A stretch of DNA of 64,000 nt from Allobogoriella deserti (GTDB taxonomy: Bacteria; Actinomycetota; Actinomycetes; Actinomycetales; Actinomycetaceae): contig NZ_JBHUEE010000001.1 of assembly GCF_042680605.1 (NCBI RefSeq), positions 186,001 through 250,000 of the forward strand, in the 5' to 3' direction. The notes beneath the pieces are model-generated. The model did not search any database. It was not told the DNA's origin and saw only the letters and a list, made by a program, of their open reading frames with translations. The translations under genes and the position numbers were made by a program. Positions 34,832 through 43,033 of this stretch are shown here, piece by piece. Position 1 is the first letter of the stretch. The number at the start of each line of letters is the position of its first letter.

Positions 34832-35461
34832 CTACCCGCCGGCGAGCAGCGCCCGGACCGAGCGCTCAGCTTCCTCGACCCCGACGGGACGGCAGCCCTT
34901 GCCGACGATGTCGCCCACCATCGCCGGTTCCTGGCGGGCCAGGTTGACCCCGCGGCGCACCAGGGTCAGCGGAGGCTTGCGTGCCTCGCCGAGGTCCCGC
35001 AGCAGCCGGAACCAGAACGTGGCCAGGCGAGGCCGCACCAGGCACAGCGCGTCACCGAGGATGCCCTCCGCACGGCACGCCTCGACGATCTCCGCCGCGA
35101 AGATGCCCTCGGCCAGGAACACCGGGAAGCCGTCGAGCGCCAACCGGGTGGTGCCGGTGCGGGCGTTCGTGGGGATGTCGTAGACCGGGAGCTCGGCCTC
35201 ACCCACCGTGGCGAGCTCCACCAGCGCGGCGACCGCCGCCCGGGCGTTCCACGACGCCGGGTCGTCCCAGTCGACGATGCCGTACCGGTGGGGCAGACCC
35301 GGTTCATCACCGTCGCGGTAGAAGTCGTCCAGCGAGACGACCGGCAGGCCGAGCCGGCGGGTCAGCGAGGTCTTCCCGGAGCCCGACGGCCCGGTCAGGA
35401 GCACGACCTTCGCCGTGGGGTGCCGCGCCCCCGGCGGGAGGTCGAAGAGCGCGTCGGGCAT
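34832..35461 (-). CDS. Uridine kinase-like P-loop protein
   Basis: A 209-residue cytosolic NTPase with Walker A GPSGSGKTSL (about residues 24-33), the acidic DDFYRDGDEPGLP loop seen in uridine and phosphoribulokinase-type enzymes, and WDDPASWN. It fits the uridine kinase family of actinobacteria; nucleoside phosphorylation is likely but the exact substrate is uncertain. The two reverse-strand genes around it are separated by short gaps and could share a transcript. Confidence 0.78.
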   Translation of the reverse strand: MPDALFDLPPGARHPTAKVVLLTGPSGSGKTSLTRRLGLPVVSLDDFYRDGDEPGLPHRYGIVDWDDPASWNARAAVAALVELATVGEAELPVYDIPTNARTGTTRLALDGFPVFLAEGIFAAEIVEACRAEGILGDALCLVRPRLATFWFRLLRDLGEARKPPLTLVRRGVNLARQEPAMVGDIVGKGCRPVGVEEAERSVRALLAGG

Positions 35462-35491
35462 GGCGACCAGGCTAAGCGAACCGCCCGGGGT

Positions 35492-35869
35492 TCACAGGCC
35501 CACCTTCTGGTACTCGGGCTCGACGAGTGCGGCGATCAGCTCGTCCTCGCGCGGGTACGGCCGGTCGGTGTACTTGACCGAGAGCTCGTCGATGAGCGAC
35601 CAGCCCGGCTCGCCGTCACGCCATTCGACGACGCGCCCCCGCAGGACCACCGGCTGGTAGGGGTCCTCACCGGTCAGGGAGAGCGCCACGCGGGGGTCGC
35701 GGCGGAGGTTCTGCCGCTTCTGGGCGCCCGGGCCGGTGAAGAACACCACGTGCTCACCGTGGGTGCCGATCCAGACCGGGACCGCGTGCGGGCCGCCGTC
35801 GGGCAGCACGGTCGCGAGGTGGGCGATCGGTGTTCCGTCGAGGACGGCGCGGACGGTCGGATCGAGCAT
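35492..35869 (-). CDS. PPOX-class (split beta-barrel flavin or F420) protein
   Basis: A 125-residue protein of the pyridoxamine 5'-phosphate oxidase-like fold, with typical strands IAHLATVLPDGGPHAVPVWI, RQNLRRDPRVALSLTG and VVLRGRVVEW. Short members of this kind in actinobacteria are often F420-dependent reductases, but the cofactor cannot be fixed from sequence. It is likely a cytosolic redox enzyme. AGGGAC lies shortly before the ATG. Confidence 0.75.
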   Translation of the reverse strand: MLDPTVRAVLDGTPIAHLATVLPDGGPHAVPVWIGTHGEHVVFFTGPGAQKRQNLRRDPRVALSLTGEDPYQPVVLRGRVVEWRDGEPGWSLIDELSVKYTDRPYPREDELIAALVEPEYQKVGL

Positions 35870-35938
35870 CGTCAGTCCCTTCGTGGAGATGCGTCCCCGT
35901 GGCGGGGCCGCAGGAGGGACAACGCGCGCAGACGGCAG

Positions 35939-36601
35939 TTAGTCCCGGCCGCCGGCGATGACGACGTCGAGGGTGCGGGGCCCGTGCACGCCCTCGACGC
36001 GGACGAGCTCGATGTCGCTCGTGGCCGACGGGCCCGCGATCCAGGTCAGCGGCCGCTGCGGATGCTCGCCGAGGATCGCGACCGCCTCCGGGACGGTCGC
36101 GACGATCTGTTTGGCCCGTAGCACACAGATGTGGCGGTCCGGGACCAACGAGATCGCACGGCGCCCCTGATCCGGTTGGGCGTCGAGGACGATCGTGCCG
36201 GACTCGGCGATCGCCACCCGCGCGGCGGTGAGCACCGCGCCGGCGCCGTCGAGCGTCGTGTTGTCCAGTGGCGCGCCGGCCGTGTCGGTGAGGATCTCGG
36301 CGCGGTCCGCGACGGCGTCACGCCAGCCCGGGTCCAGCCCGGAGGGCACGACGACGGAGCTGGCGTCGGCGGCGAGGTCACCGAGGGCGGACGCGAGGTC
36401 GCCGGCCGCGCACCGATGCACCTGCGCGCGGTAGTCCACCAACCGGTCGATCAGGAGGTCGATGGCCTCCGCCGTCCCGGGTGCGATGCCGGAACCGGTG
36501 CGGTAGGTCCGCGGTACGGGGGCAGGCGGGCCGTCCTGCGATCGGCTCAGGGCGTCGCGCACACGGGCGAGCACCGCCTCGCGGGCGTCCATGCCGCTCA
36601 T
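35939..36601 (-). CDS. lutC: Lactate utilization protein C
   Basis: A 220-residue LutC/YkgG family protein, the third part of the LutABC complex that oxidises L-lactate to pyruvate. Family features include the GTIVLDAQPDQGRR strand, SLVPDRHICVL and the C-terminal GPSATSDIELVRVEGVHGP. No Fe-S ligands are expected in this subunit. The ATG overlaps the lutB stop by four bases. It ends the lut operon. Confidence 0.9.
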   Translation of the reverse strand: MSGMDAREAVLARVRDALSRSQDGPPAPVPRTYRTGSGIAPGTAEAIDLLIDRLVDYRAQVHRCAAGDLASALGDLAADASSVVVPSGLDPGWRDAVADRAEILTDTAGAPLDNTTLDGAGAVLTAARVAIAESGTIVLDAQPDQGRRAISLVPDRHICVLRAKQIVATVPEAVAILGEHPQRPLTWIAGPSATSDIELVRVEGVHGPRTLDVVIAGGRD

Positions 36602-38160
36602 CCGGCGCCACCCTGCTCGCCGCGGTGTGCCCCTCCGTGGCTGCCGCCGGACTCGGCGTGCTGGTCGCCGTCGCCGATGTGGGCGGCCCACCACTGCCGG
36701 AACGACTGCCGCGGCGGTGCCGGGACGTCCCGGACCCCGGTCCACAGCGAGCCGGGGTAGGGCAGCGACCCGATGCGTTCCTCGCGGGCGATCACCCGGG
36801 CCAGGCCGGCCGCCCTGGCGGCCCGGGCGAAGCGGCTCCCGGAGGACATGACCGCGGACGCGGCCCGCATCCCGGCCTCCTCCGCCGTCGGGCGGGAGCG
36901 CGACTCGACCGCGCGGTTGCGCAGGTGAACCAGCGCCGTCGGGATGTCGATCTTGACCGGGCAGGCCTCGAAACACGCACCGCACAGCGAGGACGCGAAC
37001 GGCAGCGATGCCGTCGGGTCGTGCGGATCGGTCCGCTCGGCCGTGCCCATCCCGGTCAGCTGCGGGGTCAGGATGGCACCGATCGGGCCGGGGTAGACCG
37101 AGCCGTAGGCATGCCCGCCGGCGTGCTCGTAGACCGGGCAGACGTTGAGGCACGCCGAGCACCGGATGCAGTGCAGCGCCTGCCGGCCCACCTCGTCCGC
37201 GAGCGCCTTGGTGCGCCCGTTGTCCAGCAGCACGAGGTGGAACGTCTGGGGGCCGTCCCCGGGGGTGATCCCGGTCCACATGGTGGTGTACGGGTTCATC
37301 CGCTCCCCGGTGGAGGAGCGGGGGAGCAGCTGGGTGAACACCTCCAGGTCGCGGAAGGCCGGCACGAGCTTCTCGATCCCCATCACCGTGATGAGGGTCC
37401 GCGGCAGCGTCAGGCACATGCGGCCGTTGCCCTCGGACTCGAAGACGCTGACCGTCCCGGTCTCGGCGACCGCAAGGTTCGCGCCGGAGATCGCCACACC
37501 GGCGGAGAGGAACTTCCGCCGCAGGTGCGCACGCGCCGCCATGGCGAGCACCCGCGGCTCCGACGTCAGGTCCTGCGGCACGTCCTCCATGTGCTCGGCG
37601 AAGATCGCCCGGATCTCCTCCCGGTTGCGGTGGATCGCCGGGACGAGGATGTGGGAGGGCATATCCCCGGCGAGCTGGACGATGAGCTCGGCCAGGTCCG
37701 TCTCCAGGGCCGCGACCCCCTCCTCGGCGAGGTGCTCGTTAAGGCCGATCTCCTGGGTGGCCATCGACTTGACCTTGACGACCTCGTCTGCGCCTTCCGC
37801 CTTGACCAGCTCGGTGACGATCCGGTTCGCCTCGGCGCCGTCCCGCGCCCAGTGCACGACGCCGCCGCGCGCCGTCACCATCTCTTCCAGCTGGACCAGC
37901 AGCTCGGGCAGGCGGGACATCGTCTCGTGCTTGATGGCGCTGCCGGCCTCGCGCAGGTCCTCCCAGTCGGGCAGCTCGGAGACCACGGATCGGCGCTTGT
38001 CCCGGATGGTGTGAGTGGCGAAGCGGAGGTTGGCGCGCATCTGGGCGTTGTGCAGCGTCTCGTGCGCGGCCTCGGGGAACGCCTCGCCCCACCGGAGCGG
38101 GTCCTGCGGGGGGTGCGCGGGTTGCGGGGCGAGGCGAGGCATGCCGAGGAACGTCGTCAT
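36598..38160 (-). CDS. lutB: Iron-sulfur lactate utilization protein B
   Basis: A 520-residue Fe-S protein with an N-terminal LUD domain (about residues 60-300) and two 4Fe-4S clusters formed by CIRCSACLNVCP and CGACFEACPVKIDIP. It carries electrons in L-lactate oxidation. The start is the ATG overlapping the lutA stop, giving MTTFLGMPRLAP; a longer open frame upstream is the lutA shadow. The C-terminal tail is His/Gly-rich. Confidence 0.93.
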   Translation of the reverse strand: MTTFLGMPRLAPQPAHPPQDPLRWGEAFPEAAHETLHNAQMRANLRFATHTIRDKRRSVVSELPDWEDLREAGSAIKHETMSRLPELLVQLEEMVTARGGVVHWARDGAEANRIVTELVKAEGADEVVKVKSMATQEIGLNEHLAEEGVAALETDLAELIVQLAGDMPSHILVPAIHRNREEIRAIFAEHMEDVPQDLTSEPRVLAMAARAHLRRKFLSAGVAISGANLAVAETGTVSVFESEGNGRMCLTLPRTLITVMGIEKLVPAFRDLEVFTQLLPRSSTGERMNPYTTMWTGITPGDGPQTFHLVLLDNGRTKALADEVGRQALHCIRCSACLNVCPVYEHAGGHAYGSVYPGPIGAILTPQLTGMGTAERTDPHDPTASLPFASSLCGACFEACPVKIDIPTALVHLRNRAVESRSRPTAEEAGMRAASAVMSSGSRFARAARAAGLARVIAREERIGSLPYPGSLWTGVRDVPAPPRQSFRQWWAAHIGDGDQHAESGGSHGGAHRGEQGGAG

Positions 38161-39020
38161 GACCGCGCCTCCGCCGCCGGGCCGGACGGTGCCGGGGCCG
38201 CAGCGGTGGCGGTCTCGCAGGACGGCATCGCGGTGGCGCGCCGATCGCGGGGCAGCACGGTCGGTGACCACGGTTCGTCGCGGGTGCTGGCCAGCACCTC
38301 CGCCAGATGCGCGGCGTGGACGCCGGTGGCCTGCTTCGACAATGTCCCAGCCATGTTCATCAGGCAGGAGTAGTCCCCGGAGACGAGCACCTCGGCGCGG
38401 GTGGTGGAGACGTTGCGGATCTTCTCGGTGACCATCGCCTGAGCCGTCTCGGCGTTCTTCAGGGAGAACGTGCCACCGAACCCGCAGCACTGCTCGGCCT
38501 CCGGCAGATCGATAAGCTCCAGCCCCTCGACCGCGCGCAGCAGCCGGGTGGGGCGGTCGCCGACGCGGAGCATCCGCAGCGAATGACAGGTGGGGTGATA
38601 GGTCACCGAGTGCGGGAACCAGGCGCCCACGTCCGTCACACCGAGGACATCGACCAGCAGCTCACTCAGCTCGTAGGTGCGCTCCGCGAGCAGACCGGCG
38701 TCCCGCGCGAGCTGTCGCTCGCCCTCGCGGTCGGCGACCATCTTCTGCTGGTGGCGGACCGAGCCCACACAGGACCCGGACGGGCCGACGATCGCATCCC
38801 ACTCGCCCTCGAGGGCCGGTTCGAACGCCGCGACGTGGTTACGGATCACCGGGAGCGCCTGCCGGTAGTAGCCGGTGTTGACGTGCATCTGCCCGCAGCA
38901 GGCCTGCGCCTGCGGGAACACGACCTCATGGCCGAGCCGCTCGAGCAGACGCACCGTCGCCGCCGGGGCCTGGGGGAACATGGCCTCGCCCAGACACGTG
39001 GCGAACAGCGCGATCCGCAC
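38157..39020 (-). CDS. lutA: Lactate utilization protein A (CCG-domain Fe-S protein)
   Basis: A 287-residue protein with two cysteine-rich CCG modules, ACCGQMH in the first half and QCCGFGGTFS in the second, each preceded by an upstream cysteine (ATCLGE, YHPTCHS). It is the first subunit of LutABC. The GTG start has a strong GGAGG four bases upstream. A TACAGT -10-like box lies on this strand at 39047-39052. A lut-type GntR regulator is not present in the window. Confidence 0.92.
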   Translation of the reverse strand: MRIALFATCLGEAMFPQAPAATVRLLERLGHEVVFPQAQACCGQMHVNTGYYRQALPVIRNHVAAFEPALEGEWDAIVGPSGSCVGSVRHQQKMVADREGERQLARDAGLLAERTYELSELLVDVLGVTDVGAWFPHSVTYHPTCHSLRMLRVGDRPTRLLRAVEGLELIDLPEAEQCCGFGGTFSLKNAETAQAMVTEKIRNVSTTRAEVLVSGDYSCLMNMAGTLSKQATGVHAAHLAEVLASTRDEPWSPTVLPRDRRATAMPSCETATAAAPAPSGPAAEARS

Positions 39021-39082
39021 GGAGCCTCCTTCAGGTCGGTCGGTCCACTGTAAGCCGTCCCGACACCGCTGCTTGAATCGAC

Positions 39083-39931
39083 TCAGCCGGCGAAGGGCAG
39101 CACCGGCTTGCCCGGCGTGTCCGCGCGTACCCGGAAGACGGCCCCGGCCTCCGGCTCGGGGTCGTCGAGGTTCTCGCGCGAGGTGGTGACGTACAGGTCG
39201 CGGCCGTCCTCGCCACCGAGCGTGCACGCCGTCGTCAGTCGCACGGGCAGGGAGATCTCGGTGAGGATCTCACCGGCGGGGGAGTAGAGCCGCACCCGGC
39301 CGACCCGGTTCAGCGCCACCCAGACGTTGCCGGCCGAGTCGACGCACAGCCCGTCGGCGCGCCCGTCGTCCGCGGAGTGGAAGCGGCGCCGGTTGGTCAG
39401 CAGGCCGGCCTGGTCGACGTCGAAGACGTCGGTGCCGCCGGTGTGGGTGTCGTTGTAGTACGCGCGGGTGCCGTCGGGGGAGAAGTCGATGCCGTTGGAC
39501 GTGGTGACCCGTTCGAGCGCGACCGATACCCCGCCGTCAGGGGTGACGCGGTAGAGGTTCGCGATCTCCGGCGTGCGGTCGTAGGCCATGTTGCCGCAGT
39601 AGAGGTTGCCGGCCGGGTCGCACCCTCCCTCGTTCATCCGCAGGTTGCCGTCGGACCAGATCTCCGGCAAAGGCCGGGGCGGGGCGTCCGGCGAGTCTGC
39701 CAGGCCGAGCCCGCGCTCCAGTCCGACGACGTAGCCGCCGGAGGTCCGTGGGCGCACGAACGCCGCGACCTTCGAGCCGGTCTCCAGTCGGTCGACCGAC
39801 CCGTCGGCACGCAGGGTGAGGAGGTCGCCGGCCAGCATGTCGACCCAGCGCAGGCCTCCCCAGGCCGCGGACCACACAGGTCCTTCACCGTGGTGGCAGA
39901 GCGGGTCGGTGATCTGCTCGGGAGTGCTCAT
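39083..39931 (-). CDS. SMP-30/gluconolactonase family protein
   Basis: A 282-residue six-bladed beta-propeller lactonase. The metal ligand Glu is in HHGEGPVW, and Asn/Asp ligands are expected in RMNEGGCDPAGNLYCG and TTSNGIDFSPDGTRAYYNDT. It opens sugar lactones such as gluconolactone, giving aldonic acids. It lies next to lactate and glycerol genes and may join sugar oxidation. The ATG at 39931 yields the normal N terminus MSTPEQITDPL. Confidence 0.85.
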   Translation of the reverse strand: MSTPEQITDPLCHHGEGPVWSAAWGGLRWVDMLAGDLLTLRADGSVDRLETGSKVAAFVRPRTSGGYVVGLERGLGLADSPDAPPRPLPEIWSDGNLRMNEGGCDPAGNLYCGNMAYDRTPEIANLYRVTPDGGVSVALERVTTSNGIDFSPDGTRAYYNDTHTGGTDVFDVDQAGLLTNRRRFHSADDGRADGLCVDSAGNVWVALNRVGRVRLYSPAGEILTEISLPVRLTTACTLGGEDGRDLYVTTSRENLDDPEPEAGAVFRVRADTPGKPVLPFAG

Positions 39932-40037
39932 GGGGCCCAGTCTTCCAGGTCCGGTCGGGGATCGCCCGGACGGCCAGGCGAGCCGGCAGCGGATCCCACG
40001 AGGCCGCGGCTGTCGTCGAATCGCTGCCGGGGCGCAG

Positions 40038-40075
40038 GCACAGGAACGACGAGTCGGCACAACAATGACAAGTCG
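40038..40075. repeat. Two copies of the 19-bp repeat
   Basis: GCACAGGAACGACGAGTCG and GCACAACAATGACAAGTCG stand head to tail. They match the arrays at 12203 and 55958 in length and in the GCACA...GAGTCG frame. Confidence 0.8.
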
Positions 40076-40091
40076 GGGCGGGGGGTGACAT

Positions 40092-40131
40092 GGCCGGGTC
40101 CCCCCGCCACCGTCGGCGGGAGGACCCGGCC
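40092..40131. terminator. Strong hairpin downstream of glpK
   Basis: The arms GGCCGGGTCC and GGACCCGGCC pair perfectly, and inner CCGCC/GGCGG pairs extend the stem. A second hairpin, GGGCCGAT/ATCGGCCC, follows at 40148-40171, and a third, GCGAAACTC/GAGTTTCGC, is at 40255-40276. There is no T-run; in GC-rich actinobacteria such stems often act as terminators, here probably for glpK. Confidence 0.5.
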
Positions 40132-40290
40132 ACCGGGTGTCCCATACGGGCCGATCTGGGGGAATCGGCCCCCGGAGTACCCCGGCCCGGTCCGGAGTAC
40201 TGCTCAGGCCTCCCAGGCTACTCCTCGCGGCTCGGGAGATCGAGGGCGGCTCGCGCGAAACTCCGCCGAGTTTCGCCGCCTCGGCGGGCC

Positions 40291-40476
40291 CTCGTCAGCT
40301 CACGTGCTCGAGAGTTCGCTTCCTCGCGCTCCGCCTCGGCGGGCCCTCGTTCCTCGGCCCCACCTCGGCTGCGCACTCGTCAGCTCACGTGCTTGAGAGT
40401 TCGCTTCCTCGCGCTCCGCCTCGGCGGGCCCTCGTTCCTCGGCCCCACCTCGGCTGCGCACTCGTCAGCTCACGTC
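40291..40476. repeat. 85-bp tandem repeat, 2.2 copies, reaching into glpK
   Basis: An 85-bp unit starting CTCGTCAGCTCACGTGCT is present at 40291-40375 and 40376-40460 with only a C/T difference seen. A 15-16-bp third partial copy begins at 40461 and contains the glpK stop codon (reverse strand). Imperfect partial units precede the array. Confidence 0.8.
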
Positions 40477-41985
40477 GTCATCGACCCAGTCGAACGTCTT
40501 CGTCACCGCCTTCTTCCACAACCGGTACGTGCGCTCGCGCTCTGCCTCGTCCATCTGCGGCTCCCAGCGCTTGTCCTCGGCCCAGTTGTCGATGACGTCC
40601 TGCTCACCGGACCAGTAGCCGACGGCGATGCCGGCGGCGTAGGCAGCACCGAGCGCCGTCGTCTCGGCCACCTTCGGCCGGACCACCGGAACGCCCAGGA
40701 TGTCCGCCTGGAACTGCATGAGGGTCTCGTTGGCGACCATGCCGCCGTCGACCTTGAGCTCGGTGAGGTCGACACCGGAGTCGGCCGCCATGGCGTCGTT
40801 GACCTCCCGGGTCTGGAACGCCGTCGCCTCGAGGACCGCACGGGCGATGTGTCCCTTGTTGACGTACCGGGTCAGGCCGACCAACGCGCCACGGGCGTCC
40901 GCCTTCCAGTACGGCGCGAAGAGCCCGGAGAACGCCGGGACGAAGTAGGCGCCGCCGTTGTCGTCGACCGACTTGGCCAGGTCCTCGATCTCCGGTGCGG
41001 ACGTGATGATCCCGAGGTTGTCCCGGAACCACTGCACGAGAGATCCGGTGACGGCGATCGACCCCTCGAGCGCGTAGATCGGCGCGTTGTCACCGATCTT
41101 GTACGCCACCGTGGTGAGCAGCCCGTTCTCGGAGGGCACCGCCTCGGTCCCGGTGTTGATGAGCATGAAGTTGCCGGTGCCGTAGGTGTTCTTGGCCATG
41201 CCGACCTCGAAGCAGGCCTGCCCGAACGTCGCAGCCTGCTGGTCGCCGAGGATGCCGGCGATCGGCACACCGGGGATCATGCCGCCGCGCCGGCCCTCGC
41301 CGTACACCTCGGAGGAAGAGCAGATCTCCGGCAGCATCGACATCGGAATGCCCATGTCCGCCGCGATGTCCTCGTTCCAGGTCAGGGAGTCGACGTTCAT
41401 GAGCATGGTGCGCGAGGCGTTCGTGACATCCGTGAGGTGCCGGCCGCCGTCCGTGCCGCCGGTCATGTTCCACACCAGCCAGGCATCCGTGTTGCCGAAC
41501 AGCAGGTCCCCGGCCTCGGCCCTCTCCCGTGCACCGTCGACGTTGTCGAGGATCCACTTGACCTTCGGCCCCGAGAAGTAGGTCGCGAGCGGCAGGCCGA
41601 CGCGCGACTTGTACTTGTCGGCCCCCTCGGATCCGCCGAGCTCCTCGACGATCTTCTGTGTCCGGGTGTCCTGCCACACGATGGCGTTGTAGACCGGCTC
41701 ACCGGTGTTCTTGTCCCACACCACCGTGGTCTCACGTTGGTTGGTGATGCCGACCGCCGCGAGGTTCTCGTAGGTGATGTTCGCCCGTGTCAGCGCGAGC
41801 CCCACCACCTCGCGGGTGTTCCGCCAGATCTCCTTGGGGTCGTGCTCGACCCATCCCGCTTTGGGGAAGATCTGCTCGTGCTCGATCTGCCCGCTCTCGA
41901 CCGGCTGGCCCGCGTGGTCGAACACGATCGCGCGCGTACTGGTGGTGCCTTGGTCGATAGCGAGGACGTAGGTGTCGTCAGCCAT
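40465..41985 (-). CDS. glpK: Glycerol kinase
   Basis: A 506-residue FGGY kinase that makes sn-glycerol 3-phosphate from glycerol. The ATP-binding phosphate-1 motif is YVLAIDQGTTSTRAIVFD. The glycerol kinase signatures include GVTNQRET (here VGITNQRETTVVWD) and the C-terminal KVDGGMVANETLMQFQADIL. The ATG at 41985 has GGGAG four bases upstream; a nine-codon longer frame is less likely. The glpF channel gene is directly upstream, so uptake and trapping are co-expressed. Confidence 0.96.
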   Translation of the reverse strand: MADDTYVLAIDQGTTSTRAIVFDHAGQPVESGQIEHEQIFPKAGWVEHDPKEIWRNTREVVGLALTRANITYENLAAVGITNQRETTVVWDKNTGEPVYNAIVWQDTRTQKIVEELGGSEGADKYKSRVGLPLATYFSGPKVKWILDNVDGARERAEAGDLLFGNTDAWLVWNMTGGTDGGRHLTDVTNASRTMLMNVDSLTWNEDIAADMGIPMSMLPEICSSSEVYGEGRRGGMIPGVPIAGILGDQQAATFGQACFEVGMAKNTYGTGNFMLINTGTEAVPSENGLLTTVAYKIGDNAPIYALEGSIAVTGSLVQWFRDNLGIITSAPEIEDLAKSVDDNGGAYFVPAFSGLFAPYWKADARGALVGLTRYVNKGHIARAVLEATAFQTREVNDAMAADSGVDLTELKVDGGMVANETLMQFQADILGVPVVRPKVAETTALGAAYAAGIAVGYWSGEQDVIDNWAEDKRWEPQMDEAERERTYRLWKKAVTKTFDWVDDDVS

Positions 41986-42087
41986 GGTGCTCCCTTCCGA
42001 GTGTCCGGGCACCGGAGGTCGCTGCCCGGTCGAGCGATGTCAGGTCCGTGCTGTCTCGACGTGGTGGGTCTACTCGACGTGGCGGGT

Positions 42088-42855
42088 CTACAGGAAGTCC
42101 CCGCCGTACGCGGCGCCGACCACGCCCGCCAGCACGCCGCCGACGATGGGGCCGGCCACCGGCACCCAGGAGTAGGCCCAGTCGCTGGAGCCCTTGCCCC
42201 TGATCGGCAGGACGGCGTGCGCGATGCGCGGACCGAGGTCACGAGCCGGGTTGATCGCGTACCCCGTCGGGCCACCGAGGCTCATGCCGATGCCGACGAC
42301 GAGCATGGCGACGGCGAGCGGGCCGAGCCCGCTCGGCGACGGGCCGAACATGAGGATGACGAAGACGAGGACGAACGTGCCGACGACCTCGGTGGCGAAG
42401 TTCCAGCCGTAGCTGCGGACCTCGGGTCCGGTCGAGAAGACGGCGAGCTTGACCGCGCCCGGGGCGTCCTGGTCGAAGTGGCGCTTGTAGGCGACGTACA
42501 TGATCACGGCGCCGAGGAAGCCACCGACCAGCTCGCCGGAGAGGTAGGTCATGACGTTCGCGAACGTCGTCGGAATGGGGGCGATGCCCAGTTCCTCGTT
42601 GCCCGCGAACAGGTCGCCGCCGCTGGCCGCCAGGCCGAGGGTGACGGCCGGGTTGATGTGCGCGCCCGTCTTGAAGGCCGTGTACACGCCGGCGAAGACG
42701 GCCAGGCCCCAGCCGAAGGTGATCAGCACCCAGCCGCCGTCGAACCCCTTGTTCTTCGGAAGGACGGCATTCGCCACGACGCCGCAGCCCAGCAGCGTCA
42801 GCATGGCGGTGCCCATCACCTCCGAGAGGAAGATGTCGAACGCTGACAGTTCCAC
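42088..42855 (-). CDS. glpF: Glycerol uptake facilitator (MIP family)
   Basis: A 255-residue channel with six membrane helices and the two half-helix NPA motifs, HINPAVTLG and YAINPARDLG. The Asp after the second NPAR marks an aquaglyceroporin rather than a pure water channel. It lets glycerol diffuse in for GlpK. The start is a GTG. Its 102-bp gap to glpK suggests one transcript. An inverted repeat stands 17 bp upstream. Confidence 0.94.
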   Translation of the reverse strand: MELSAFDIFLSEVMGTAMLTLLGCGVVANAVLPKNKGFDGGWVLITFGWGLAVFAGVYTAFKTGAHINPAVTLGLAASGGDLFAGNEELGIAPIPTTFANVMTYLSGELVGGFLGAVIMYVAYKRHFDQDAPGAVKLAVFSTGPEVRSYGWNFATEVVGTFVLVFVILMFGPSPSGLGPLAVAMLVVGIGMSLGGPTGYAINPARDLGPRIAHAVLPIRGKGSSDWAYSWVPVAGPIVGGVLAGVVGAAYGGDFL

Positions 42856-42871
42856 TGTGAACTCACTTTCC

Positions 42872-42889
42872 GGTCACGTCGGTGTGACC
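42872..42889. promoter_or_regulatory. Inverted repeat upstream of glpF
   Basis: GGTCAC and GTGACC are exact inverted arms around a six-base spacer (GTCGGT on the given strand). The site is 17 bp before the glpF GTG, in the 178-bp gap behind glpD. It could be an operator for the glycerol genes or a weak mRNA hairpin. Confidence 0.35.
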
Positions 42890-43033
42890 AGTCGGGCGCC
42901 TACCGGCGCAGTTTCCCCGCGGTGGTCCGCGGCCGGTGAACGAATGATGCCCTTCGATGCCGCCGGAGGCGTCGTGTTTCGTGACGTGCCCCAGCCGGTG
43001 CCGCCTCCTGCCTGCCGAATGCGCGCATGCGGG

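Larger units (their letters stand above)
39932..40464. other. Repeat-rich intergenic region
   Basis: This 533-bp stretch between the lactonase start and the glpK stop holds no gene. It contains two 19-bp repeat units, three hairpins and an 85-bp tandem repeat, each listed separately. It also carries the upstream region of the lactonase gene. Confidence 0.7.

Noticed and set aside
39932..40060. N-terminal extension of the lactonase gene
   Set aside because: It also reads through the 19-bp repeats; the family N terminus begins at the ATG at 39931.
40090..42846. Open forward-strand frame of 918 codons
   Set aside because: It is the mirror of glpK and glpF; its composition is that of a shadow frame.
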